Positions 24,669-36,600 of a stretch of 64,000 nucleotides of DNA are shown here, one piece after another. Under the pieces are notes generated by a model. The model did no database searches. It saw only the letters and a program-made list of their open reading frames with translations, and was not told the DNA's origin. Location of the stretch: positions 7,272,501-7,336,500 of the forward strand of contig NC_135197.1 in NCBI RefSeq assembly GCF_050948175.1, read 5' to 3'. The DNA comes from Xylocopa sonorina. Lineage: Eukaryota > Arthropoda > Insecta > Hymenoptera > Apidae. A program made the position numbers and the translations under genes. Position 1 is the first letter of the stretch. Each line of letters starts with the position of its first letter.

Positions 24669-27600
24669 TTATCGCGCCCGTTCCATCCCTCTCAACGCTT
24701 GACTCGGTACTCCCGGTGGTAGGTTCGCTGGTTCTCCGCCCCTCGCTTCCGGATCGTTGCTGGCTGCTTCGGAAGCCTTGAATCTCTTGTACTTCCCTGA
24801 AACGGTTCATCGATTGACCTTGCCGTTTTCAAAGCGAGACGATAACGAGGATCGTCGCCGGGAAAGGGTGCGAAATGGAAAACGAGAATAAAATCGACGA
24901 TTTAAATGGCGGACGCGTGAAATGTGTCGCGAGCTTTAGTTACAGAACTTTCATTCTCCCTTATCGTGATAAGTGGTTGTTCGTTTTAGAAGGAACGAGG
25001 TTAATTCCATTTTTACCCGCGGAATATTACTTTTTCGGTTTGAATTATTGCTCGTTAGGGGAGCACGGAATCCCCCCTTGATATCTGGCACAAACAATCG
25101 AGCCGATTTCGGATCGATGATTAATATTACTTACTCGCTAAACGGACCAAAGTGACGCCCCACCAAATGCTCCAGCCCCACCCAACCAGGCAGAATAAAA
25201 CGGTGAATAATTGGCCCACACCGACCACCAGGTTAACCACGAACGCGCCCAGCCTCGATTTCACGCCAGCCACCGCTGAGAATCTCGGTTGGCCTGTGCA
25301 CAAGTTGAAAATACCACTCCAGACGGTGCCTGAAAGGAGAAGTACAATTAAGTTTCGATCCGAGCTTTCCTCTAAGAAAGGAGATGGCTGAATAAACAAT
25401 TGTTTTACCAGAACCAGGCAGTAGAACATTCCACACCAGACAGAACCAGGCGAGAGGAACAGGTAGACACGGAATAGCGCCACGCATTAAGGAATTGTGC
25501 TCAACCAGGACATCGGGTATCTTAGGCTTCGGCTCCTATCATTCAAAGAGAACAAATCAATTGAAATAAAATAACAACCGGAGTAAACGATCGATTGGAT
25601 CTTCTAATTCATAATTTACCTCCGATAATGGTGGCGGTGCAACGCTGGTAAGACTGTGCTTGGCACGTATGCTTCTTGTGCGTTCTGCTTCAACGTTTCG
25701 CTTGCATTTGCAATTGCCGAACAGACGGCGACAAATGGCGCCGAACCTTCTCTCCGGGGGACAGCAAACGGTGGCCTCCGCGGGCGCGATCCTCGATCTT
25801 CTTGAGCAACATTTTATTTCCCTGAGGCGTTTGCACCTGACACGAACAAACATATCTCATTGATAAATTGCGCAAAGATATCGTACTCTTCGAAGCAGTT
25901 AGAAAGCGATAATATCCATCGTATCGAAAGAGAGTTTATCCCTTTTAAGTATACTAACGAGCAAAGAAATAAAATCAATCTCTCAATGGTACATGCCTAG
26001 AAAGCATAACCATGAATACTAACTGGATGGTTCAATGGAACATCCAACCGTGACAAGAGTCATTAAGCTTCGTGCTCGTCTGAACTCTCCGGTGAAAGCC
26101 AGTATCCTTTGGAGATTCCACATCCATTCAGAATCGAAAACCATTTACCTGCATCTGTTCTTGAGCTTTGGCCAGCAACCAGCGGGCGCGTTGTCCGTGG
26201 CTGGCGGCTGCTCGTTTCTGCTGACCATCGCCGGGGTCCTGGCGTGGTGCCTGGGCCACGTGAACCCCTTTGGATCCGTGCGACAAGCCAGACACCTCAT
26301 GCTTGGACAACAATCGCAGCAACGACTCAGGGACCTCCTCCAACGCGTGAAAAGCCTGTCGGACGGTTGCTCGCCGACGCCGTTCGCGGCTGCCAGCACC
26401 CTGCAATCGAAGGGCGGCCGCGCCCCGTGCTGTTAGCATTATTAAAAACGCCAGCTCGATCGATTGGCCGCGATAAAGGAGCCTTCGGCGTCGATTAAGA
26501 CGAGAATGACAGGCGTCGATGGAGCGTGGCGCGGTCAGAGGAACCGGCGTTGCTTTCGCGCTGGTAGCCATTGGATTTCCTCAAGGAGACGCGCGAGGGT
26601 GAATCTGGGTCGAGGTGAAGTCGAGTCTGGGAGGGTGGGATTGGTTTATCGTGGAATTGGAGGGTGACTGATTTTAGAATTAAAGGGTTTCTTCGCGTGT
26701 TAGCAGTCTTGGATGATTAGTCAGCATTGGGGTATTATTTATTCCTATATTTGTATTAACTTGTATTATAGATTACAGACGTGCGTCGTGTTTTACAGTG
26801 GTTTTATAAGAAGGACTTCGTTACCTTTCTTTTGTATTCTAGTATATCGAAGTAATTATATTCGTGGCTGATAGAGTTAGGTTCGAAGTATGTACGTTCC
26901 CGTTCGCCTGACGTCGAGTGTTTCCCAGTGAATATGCACCGCGTTGGTCAGACACGTCCGACTGCACGCGGAGCGCGCGGCGGAAGTTTCTAGGAATTCG
27001 ATTCGTTTCGCCTACAATTTCTTTCTTCCACTCACAGTCAATAACGAGCAGAATTACTTAGAACTAACATCAAGGTTCCTTATCTACATTTTTCCAATTA
27101 CCAAAGTTCAATGACACCACGATTCGAAATATCAAAAATATCGCGCACAGTGGTACCGGAAATTAAGCGGCCATCAAGCGCCATCCAATCAGGCCTCCGT
27201 CGATTAATCAGCGACCCAATCACCACCCTTCACGCGACCCCCAAAATCGAATATCGTCGCACGACGATCGTGCACCAATTAAATCGCATCAATCTCCGGC
27301 CGTCCTACGCCCCCATTAATTCGCACTACAAGACATCACGCCTACGCTGGTACACACAAGTTTCACGTAGGATTCCTATCGATCGGCGGAAGCACAACGT
27401 GCACTAAATTCCCACGTGTTGCCACGAGCACCTACCGTTTCCTGTACGACTATCTTCCCAAGCCCACCCCCTCGAACCCGATCGTGAAACCGTTGAACCT
27501 TCGCGCGAGCGAAACCTTACTCTACTCTACTTACTTACTGCTACTCGCGGACTTTGTCGAGGCGTGAGATCTCGAGGGACCTCGCGATCGATGCTCAAGC

Positions 27601-30600
27601 GGAAACGCCGCTACTCACGGCGAACGGAAGTCGAGATGACCGAGGATGCTTCTCGCGAGCGATAGATCGATTCGCAGGGACCGTGTGAACGCGCGAAGGG
27701 AGTCGCAGGCCCTGTGAGGCTCTGCTGGCGAACGAGCATCGCGACAACCCGCTCGTGTGTCGCACGGTGATTGCGGGTACCGCAGTCCTCGGGGGTTGGG
27801 CCGCGCCTCAGGTGGACGAAGGGCGGCGGAACGAAGAGGGTGGACAGGCCGTGGTGTGCCTGCTGGCCAGCGAGCCCGTCACGCGAAGATTTTCTCCTTC
27901 GACCGCCTGCATTAAACGTAGCAGAGACCAACACCATCGCGCGACTTCCTTCGGTTGACCGCGAAATCGATACCGGGCACGGTGAAGTTCTTTACCTTAA
28001 CACAGACGCTTTTTCAAGGCGCCCACGCGTCAACTGACCATCCCCCCTACTTTCAAGATAGGATTTTTTTCTTCCCTTTAACCCTGCCGTTGTCGTGACT
28101 CGATCGGTTCTCCGTTTGCCTTCGTCTTTGCTCAACTTTCCTCGATTCCAGCAAATATCGTGATATTGGTTATTGTTTTTCTATATTTTTTTTTATAATT
28201 CATGTCAAACGTTTCTTTGTAATTCCTAGATGTTCGATGCGAGACCACGAGAGGAGATTTATGATTTCAGTCGCGTGGAAAGAGATCGCCCGATTAGAAA
28301 AAGGAAAACGTACGGTCGGGTTTCTGAGCGACGTACGCACATGGAAAGTGAACGCACAGACCCGTAACGAACGTTTCAATGATACGAAGTTTTTTTAACT
28401 GCCTGCTCACTTCGACTCGCGGGCTACCCTCGCGAAATGTGTGCGTGCGGGTGTCGGTTCGCTCGCGAGACCCTGAAGAACTCTACGCGAACTTTCCCCT
28501 TTACCGCGTTTCAAAGTGTTATAAAAGTCGTGCTTTCCATTCGAGATGAATGAAGAACTCGTAACTCGGTATTGTAAAAGGAAAGGAACTAGCGTTAATA
28601 GAAATTAGAAGTCCATATCGTATACGCCAGCATTTTTCTCGGTCACGGCATCTGAAAACTGTCTTTTCCCGCGAAAGTGTTTTAAACGTACCGTTCGCCG
28701 ACACGGTTGAACCATTCAGATGCGATCTTTATTTCAAGGCTTTCTTTATCTGAAAAAGTGGAGTCCCAGGAAAAATTCTCACAGTCGTAAAAGTGGAACG
28801 GATGATAACAGCGTCTCGTAACGCTGTCGTAGGACCGTGACGTAAGAAAACATATCATTATGCGGTTCCAGAGAATTATGCGAAATGTGGTGTAACGGTG
28901 TTCTGCGTGTACTGATATACTGCGCTTAGTCACGTGGCGTCATGGGAATTGTAGATACAACCCCTTTTAGAGCTCGAACAATTTTCTTCCCCTCCTTGGA
29001 AATCTACAGAAGTATCGTTGGACGTTGATAAGAAGAAAAAGGCAACGTTATACAGTAGAAAACGTTGTTAACGCACAGACGACAGAATAAAGTATCTCGA
29101 CAGCTATTTTCCGGTGCAATGCATGCGAATTGCACTTGAGATTGTTGCGAATGCAAAGTTTATCGCGACGGTTGAACTTCGTGCACCCCGTTCTTCGTTG
29201 CTGTGAAGTATGGATACTAAAGCTCGATACTCAATAGTACGCGAGGTCCATCGATGTTTCAATTACTTTCGCAGAAGAATCGTCTCGCTGACAACGCGAT
29301 GGGACGCGTGCACACGAGTATCCGGCCATGGGCAAGCGGCGCGTTAAACAAAACCATTAAAAGTTGGCGCAGAACCAGGCAGAAAGTTCGTACCGTGGAC
29401 GTGCTACGATTTTCACGGCGATTATGGCATGTAGCCGCCAAAATCGTGCAGTTAAAAGTTTAGACGGTGCGCGGACCGCGGCGTCATTAACCCTTCAGGA
29501 GAGCGAAGGAACTTTCAGCGTCGTTATTACCTTGTTATTACTTTCACTTGCTCGCGAGCCGAAAGTCGTTGATGGCGCTTAAGGAAATCATCTTGTCCTA
29601 TAAATCACGCGTCCGATCATCGATCCTACGTTTCGAAATTTCTAGCAGAACTCGCGATAACGTTGGAACACCGAACGAACGTGAGACTTTGCGTGGCTTC
29701 AGGCGTCGGTCGGTCTAAAAATCTCCAACAGACAACTGATTATGTAAATTTGCGGTTTTTAGCATCTCTCACCTTCGCATAAATTAGTTTGAACGTGAAA
29801 ACAATGGAGCGCGTGATTCCAGGCGTCGACGTTTACAGAAATTTCGTAAAACCAGCAGGAGCATTTTCTCTTCCGCAATTATGTACGTGCTTAACTGGGT
29901 CAGTCGGTTTACGGTAACGCGGACACACTAATCGCAGCAGGAGTTACGTGGAGAATCAAAAGTGAAGAGAGAAAGAGAGAAAAGAAGCGGGGGAGAAACG
30001 CTCGTGATGTGCAATATTAAGAAACAGAGGAGACCCTATGTAACTTTTTAATTGCTCTTTTCCTTTACGAACTTCGCACAGCTGTGACTAACCAGACACA
30101 ATACGCGCGATCCTTGATTCTCTGTTTTCCAAAGGATCTAGAGCGAAATTAAAAAAGTTCGTGACAAAGGAACGTAATGAATTTATCTCGCCGAAAGTGG
30201 TACCTCCTCTAACAAGCCATTTTAAGGGGAAAAAATGTCCGCGCCTTTTACAATCATAATATAGTATTACTATAAAGGAAAAAATGGAAGCAGTAAAATT
30301 ACACGTGCCATGGTTACGGTGCGATGCTTGACACGAGAGCCAGGCGAATTAACATAAACAAGGGCTAAGACCTAATCGCATTGCAAATTCGACTAAGTAA
30401 TCGATGACTCTGCGGTTTCGCGTACCGAACGCTCGTTTCCATTCATTCTCTGTTCGATATTTGATCCTCGCGTATGAATCACGGGGCGGAAACGATAAAA
30501 TAATATGTGGCGCCGTTTCGCTAAAAAATTGGAGCAAACCGCGCGTGATTTCACGGATTCGACAAATTACGCGATTTCTCGGAATTGTTCTGGCGATGCT

Positions 30601-33600
30601 CGATGGAAAGGGAGGGTGAAAAGAGAGCGATTTAAACGATGGCGTGTGTGTATGTGTCACGGAGTGAAATTTGGATAAACCTGATAATTATAAATATATC
30701 CTTGACTCTCGTAATATCTTCGCGTCATGTCGAGAATAACGTGACGTTCTTATCGATGTGTTATCACCACGTAAATTTATTTAGAAGCTATTATTTAAAG
30801 CGAATTTCTGCATAAATAATTTTTCGACGGGCGTTAAGATCATGATATTATTCGCACGTTGTTTATTTCTCTATCACTGGATATCTATTTTATTTCAAAG
30901 CAGCATGGAAATATAAACTCTACAGCAGTATAGAAAAGAATCCACGACGATAGCGATCTAGGTAATTAAAAACAAAAATCTAATGGTTCTTTTTACATAT
31001 CTCTTAATTGATCATTAATATCATACCTGCTCGGTCTAGTTATGGTTTGGAATTACAAATTAGATCAATAAACAATCTACTTTGCCCTCGTTCAGTTAAA
31101 TTTAGACCCTAGTCGCTGCTTCGTTGCAAGTACATTACAGAATTTTAATTGATGCATATATTATACGTCGTGCACAACTATCCTTTTCGAATCCCAATGA
31201 AATGGAACCAATTTACAACGGCATACCCTTCCTGCATTCCATAATAAAGAAACAGTAACGTGCTTTCCCTCATAACCATTCCCTGATACACCGTTTAGGT
31301 ATATTAACCCACTGCCCACGTTACAGAACTGAAACTGCCCGACGTCCCACACGCCAAACCATAAAACCGCGAAATGCAGAAGCACGCCTGAAAATTAACA
31401 ATGTTCCAACCACAAAAAAACTAATGGAATATTCGCGATATTTTTAGCCGTCCAATTAGCATTGTCAACAAATAGAAGCAGCAGGTAAACGGAATCATAA
31501 ACGTCCGAACGGTCTGACGTCAATGTCGCACGAAACTGGGCCAAACACGAAGGGCTAGTTCATCCCCAGCCACTTGGGCCCCCGTCACGCAACCGTCGCG
31601 CTACCCTTTGGATCTCGTCGTGTCCAAAAATCGCGGCTGATACCACGCGTACCTCCTGGGGAATGATGAACACCCGGATGCAGGATACGTGCGGACGAAG
31701 GAACCGTTCGGAGACCGTCCGAAAGGGCTGAAAGCTGTGAGTGAAATACATTGGGGGTGGTTGAGTCCCGACCTTGGCCGCACGCGACGCTTGACGGCTC
31801 CTCGGTCAGTTCGCGTAGCTGCGTTGTGTCGATTTTCGGTTGTACCGACTGTACACACATACATTCACACTCTAATTATCCGCCATGACGATCTTGCATT
31901 AGGTACGTTGATGACTGAATGATTGGTGGCGTGTAGCCATCGGTCATTTCGTTGCATTAGGTTACGTTTCGTCGCTCAATTCATGGAAATCTACGCGTTA
32001 CATTTTGCTGCCCGACAAGTTCTTTAACAGTAAAGAATTTCTCGTGCAAGAACGTGGAGGAATAAATAGAGGGCGAATAAGGGTTGGAAAATAATAGAAA
32101 GGACTGAAGTTTTGTATTGTTATAGTGAAAGTTGAGGAGGTAAGGTTGAAGTTTTTTAATCCTGTCTTTATTGTGGTGTAACGATGCCTCTAGTGGAACT
32201 GCGAGGCAAATTGTGTCAACTGTGGAAAGGGTAGGGGTCGGAAAATGGTGGCTGAGAAGAGGAAATTGCCTGGAGCTTATTAAATGGGCGCCCTGGGCGC
32301 GCGCACTTGTTATCGTCGCGATAATTCGCATTAGATGAATAGTGTGCAGTTGCTTTAATAGCAGAAAACGCTAGCTTCTACGCTAGATTTTCCATAGACT
32401 ACTTACTGCGCGTTTTCTTTCTCGTACGATTTTCCTATGCTTTTACGAAGGAAACATTCGTACGCCTCCACGTGTTACAAAAGATCGCGTTATTTAAACA
32501 TTCTCCTACATTATTTACAAGATTTGTATACCGATTGCGAAATATTGATCCTCTTTACGTTGAAAGTGTGAAATGTCAGGGCATAAAACATTTGTTCCGT
32601 TCACGTTTCGCCTTGTCTCCGTCTTTGGCTTACGCGATGCGGTGCGCTCTTTCAACTGCCGCGAGAACAATCACGCTGCAGTGATTAAGTGCAATATGCA
32701 CGAGGCGTTACTTTGCATTTTAAAGGAAATGTGGAACGAAGCCGCTTAATAACACGACTCTGTCCCATTCGCATGCACGCGTTCGTTAAACGACCGTAAA
32801 CGACTATATTGCCTATTCAAACAAATACAAATCATTACCATATACACTTGGCGGAACAGATCCTCACCGCCCTATCGCGATTACATAGCGAACATTCCAT
32901 CTCTCGACAGCAAATAATAGAAACTGAACACTTTCTAAGTTTCACCGAATCTAAGCATTTTCTCTCGTTTATCAAAAATTCCATGCGTACCATCGCCGCT
33001 CTGGGAACTCGACGGCAAGAGGTCGTCGTGCTATTTCGGAGCAACTCCCAAAGGAGAAATTTGCCCTCCAAAAACGGAGCGCTGCAGAAAAGTGGCACGC
33101 ACAACGTCCAAGAATTCTCCGCTAGAACGTCGCGTGTTCGAGTGTCCCACATAAGAGAACACTTTGTCCCTTAAACGATCCAGAGTTCCTCAAAGTAACG
33201 CGTCTTTCGGTAGGCCGATGGAATCTTAATGATTTCGGAGAGCCGAGAGAAACTGGTTGCCAGTGACAAAGCAACCTGCTTGTACGCGGGACAACGCTGA
33301 CGTACGACACCAATGTTTAATTAGTCGATGGAGGTTTCAGCGTTATAAACGATTAAACAGAGAAATTACCAGGGAAATATGTACGCGTGACAGAACAGTG
33401 GTTCGACGAAATTCAAACGGGTAACGAAACGGGAGGAAATCGATGCCGCGAACTGGCCTGCGTTTACGTTCAACAGGCCGGAAATGGCGTGCACGTGTAA
33501 CCGTGTTTTTAGAGGAATCCCGTTCGCCCAGCGGACGATCGACTAATAATAGACGTGATAATATTTGCTCGACCCGTACGGGGGCTGTTCGTTGCTTAAA

Positions 33601-36600
33601 CGAGACGATTGTGCGCGTCGCACATTTGGCGAAGATTATTTTCAGCGCCCCGAGGATTGGTACCTCGCCGTTAATTCGGTCTCCCCCCAATAATGGCAAC
33701 GAAAGACGATCGACTTCGGTCGGCGAATCGATCGTTTTTTCGTTGCCGTGGAAAATGGGACTCGAGGATTTAGAATGACAATAAGAAAGGAGCAGTCGAA
33801 CATTGTGGACGGAGAGACCGTAATTACAAGATTGGGAGCTCCCTCATTCGGGGCTGTAATTGAAAGAGATTAAATGAAATTGGAAGATTGTCTTCGCGAT
33901 GGTAATTAATGGCCACTCGTTAAAGTCTCAACGTTAGTTACAATTTTAACTGAAATTTTCTATTACACGCGAAATTACAAGGCACTTCTTGTTGAATTTG
34001 TAATATCTTCATGAATTCTCTTCGCTCGAAATATTAAAGGGAAATTGTAATTATGCTTTAAGCCTCCCACTTATTAATCGGGTTACTTGTGCAAGTTACT
34101 TAATTTCGAGCAGCTTGAATTCGAGTTGCGTTACGATCCGCACTGGTGAAGCGGTCTCGGGTGACGAGAGCTCGAGTAATTTGCCAAATGAAAACGAGGC
34201 CTCGCAATTCCCGTTTTCAACCAGCGATCGGGAAAGAACAAACACCCGCATACGAACGATCGCAGCGTCCTGTTTAAATTCGAAAATTCAGTTCCCCGTT
34301 TTGCTGTGTTTAATTCAATGAATAGAAAGCTGTACGTCGGAAGAGCCTCGATGAATTATTCAATGTGTCGCTCGTCGTCGACTCGTACGTTTTTACGGGG
34401 GAGACCATTGCGATTCTGGGTTGGTACACAATCGTATTTAAAGAGACGTTACAGTATTCGCTCGCGATTATACGCAGCATCGTCACGCTATTGCGGTTCT
34501 CTGAGTCACTTTTTAACGTGGCCGGGTGTAATAAAATCTCGCGGAACGATTGCAGTCCCCGTGGGGCATGCCGCGTAAAAAGAATTTAATCTCGTTACAA
34601 TTACGTTAATAACGGACCACCCTGGGCAATATCGATACGCGACGGAGTCACGAAAATGATGGAATTTAACTATAGCGAAAGATCGACGATATTTGGATTT
34701 GCTTGAGAGTCTGCGTATAAAAACATTAGAGAAAGCTGGTACAAAAAATTGCGAAACATTTTTAACGCGCGTAAAGTTGACGACGTTTCCTGTGCCGTGT
34801 AAAAAGTTGGCAAGTTGTTAAGATTCTATACGCAGAAATTTAATGCTGGCTTTATCCGTAATATTCATAAAGTGTAAAATCAATGTAAAACGCTGCATTG
34901 TTTTTGCCGTTGTAAGTTGTACATTTTTGTCACGACTCGGGTGGCAACTTGGTGTAAGTTTCGTAACAAGAAAAGACTACCGTGCAGTAGTCGTTAGAAT
35001 TGACCGAGAAGAATGATGAAGTGAGAGAAAAAAAAAAACCCGCGAACTTCTTACATTCAATGTCCAGCGGTGTCATTAGACCAGCAGAGAGCAAAAGAAA
35101 CGAGCAGTCGAAGGGAAGAAAAACTGGAATCGCAGATTAGAAGCGTGAATGATGGACACGGTCTAACAGCCTCGTGCTTTCGTTGTTCTCCTTTTTTTTC
35201 GCCTCCATCCTTTCCTTCCTCCTCTGGCCTCCGATTCGAGTTAATTAGTGACGCTCGTATAACGAGGCGATTCGAAATTCTGATTTATAATCCCCTTGAG
35301 CTAGGCCGTGGCGATGTAAATCTCCGCGGGATCGATAAACCCAGCTCGGTTGCATCGACCACTGGCAAGGGTGGTGCTTTACAACTAGCCGGGGTGAAGG
35401 AACTCTGTGGATCTTACGATGGGCCAAGTTTCCCTCGCGACCCTGTTGTCTACGACGCCAGTCTAGTAAGTGGAAGTTGTAGAACAATTTAATCACGACT
35501 CGCTTTCGTAACGATATCTGCACTCGCCACTCTACTAAACAACATCGTCCGAAATATTTGGAATACGGAAACTCCTTGCGTAAATACTGACTCGAGCATT
35601 CTTTTAAAACTGGTGGAGATGAAGAGCGAAGAACGAAGCCAAATGCGAAAGCGAATTAACAGAGCAAATAACAGAGAACATCCTATTTTTCTCACAACCG
35701 TAGATTTAGCTTAACCCACCTACCCCTGGGATATACGTGTAGAACAATTAATATTCGCTTAGGGAAAACACAAATGATCAAGAGTGGATTATGAGGGTTA
35801 ACTGCGTGCTGGAAGAGACGCAGCAGTAAATAACTGCTCGGTAATGTACCCGTTTCGCGATCTTGCCCGCGATACTACGAGCTTAATGAAGCGCCGCCAC
35901 TTCATATCGCTGATATTCCCGAATAAATCTCGGGGCATTCACTGGGCTGATTGCAGCGGTGGTTGGTAATTGATAAAGTGGAAGCTCGCGGGCAATTTCG
36001 TGGAAAAAATAGGCCTCGATGCGCGCGGACAGGCGAACGGCATATCTCCCAGGAAGACGGCCGTTTTAGGGTTTCATAATTCTCCCGCCGGAAGCCGTCG
36101 GCGATTCTTCTCGTTTGCCATGCTGCTCATCACGAAAGTGATTCGTTTTAATTGAGACTGATGCCTGGGTTTCGTGTCAGCTATCCCCCATTCTGATTCC
36201 ATTTTCCGATCCGACGCACTCAGCTTCGTCCCAACCACCCTCTACCTCCTCCATATCGGACACGCGTGTCCTTTAACACGCATCCGCATCGGATCCGCGA
36301 CCATTTATCGTCACTTCCGACTGGCATAAATTGCCCTCGAACGCTGTGTATCTTTCCTGATTAACATCTATCCCAGCCACTCGGTACAAAATGTGATGCC
36401 GTGAGAGTGGATGTCCGAAGTCGGAATTTTACGATCTGACAAGGGGTGATGCAAGGTAGTGTTCGATTTTAAGACAGTGAGGATATTCTACGCGATCACT
36501 CGTGAATTCAATACGATCAAATCTTCGAATTTTCCATACAGGACCACAAGAATATATATACAACGCAACGAGAGGAAATAGAAGTGGAGAAATGATACTC

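Noticed and set aside
29119..29150. AATTGCACTT resembling the miR-92/25 seed
   Set aside because: Only the seed matches; the remaining bases differ and no hairpin partner was seen.
31161..31385. Hydrophobic frame on - strand preceded by TTTTCAG
   Set aside because: Acceptor-like start but no donor fitting the stum phases; in the required frame it soon meets a stop. No known family.
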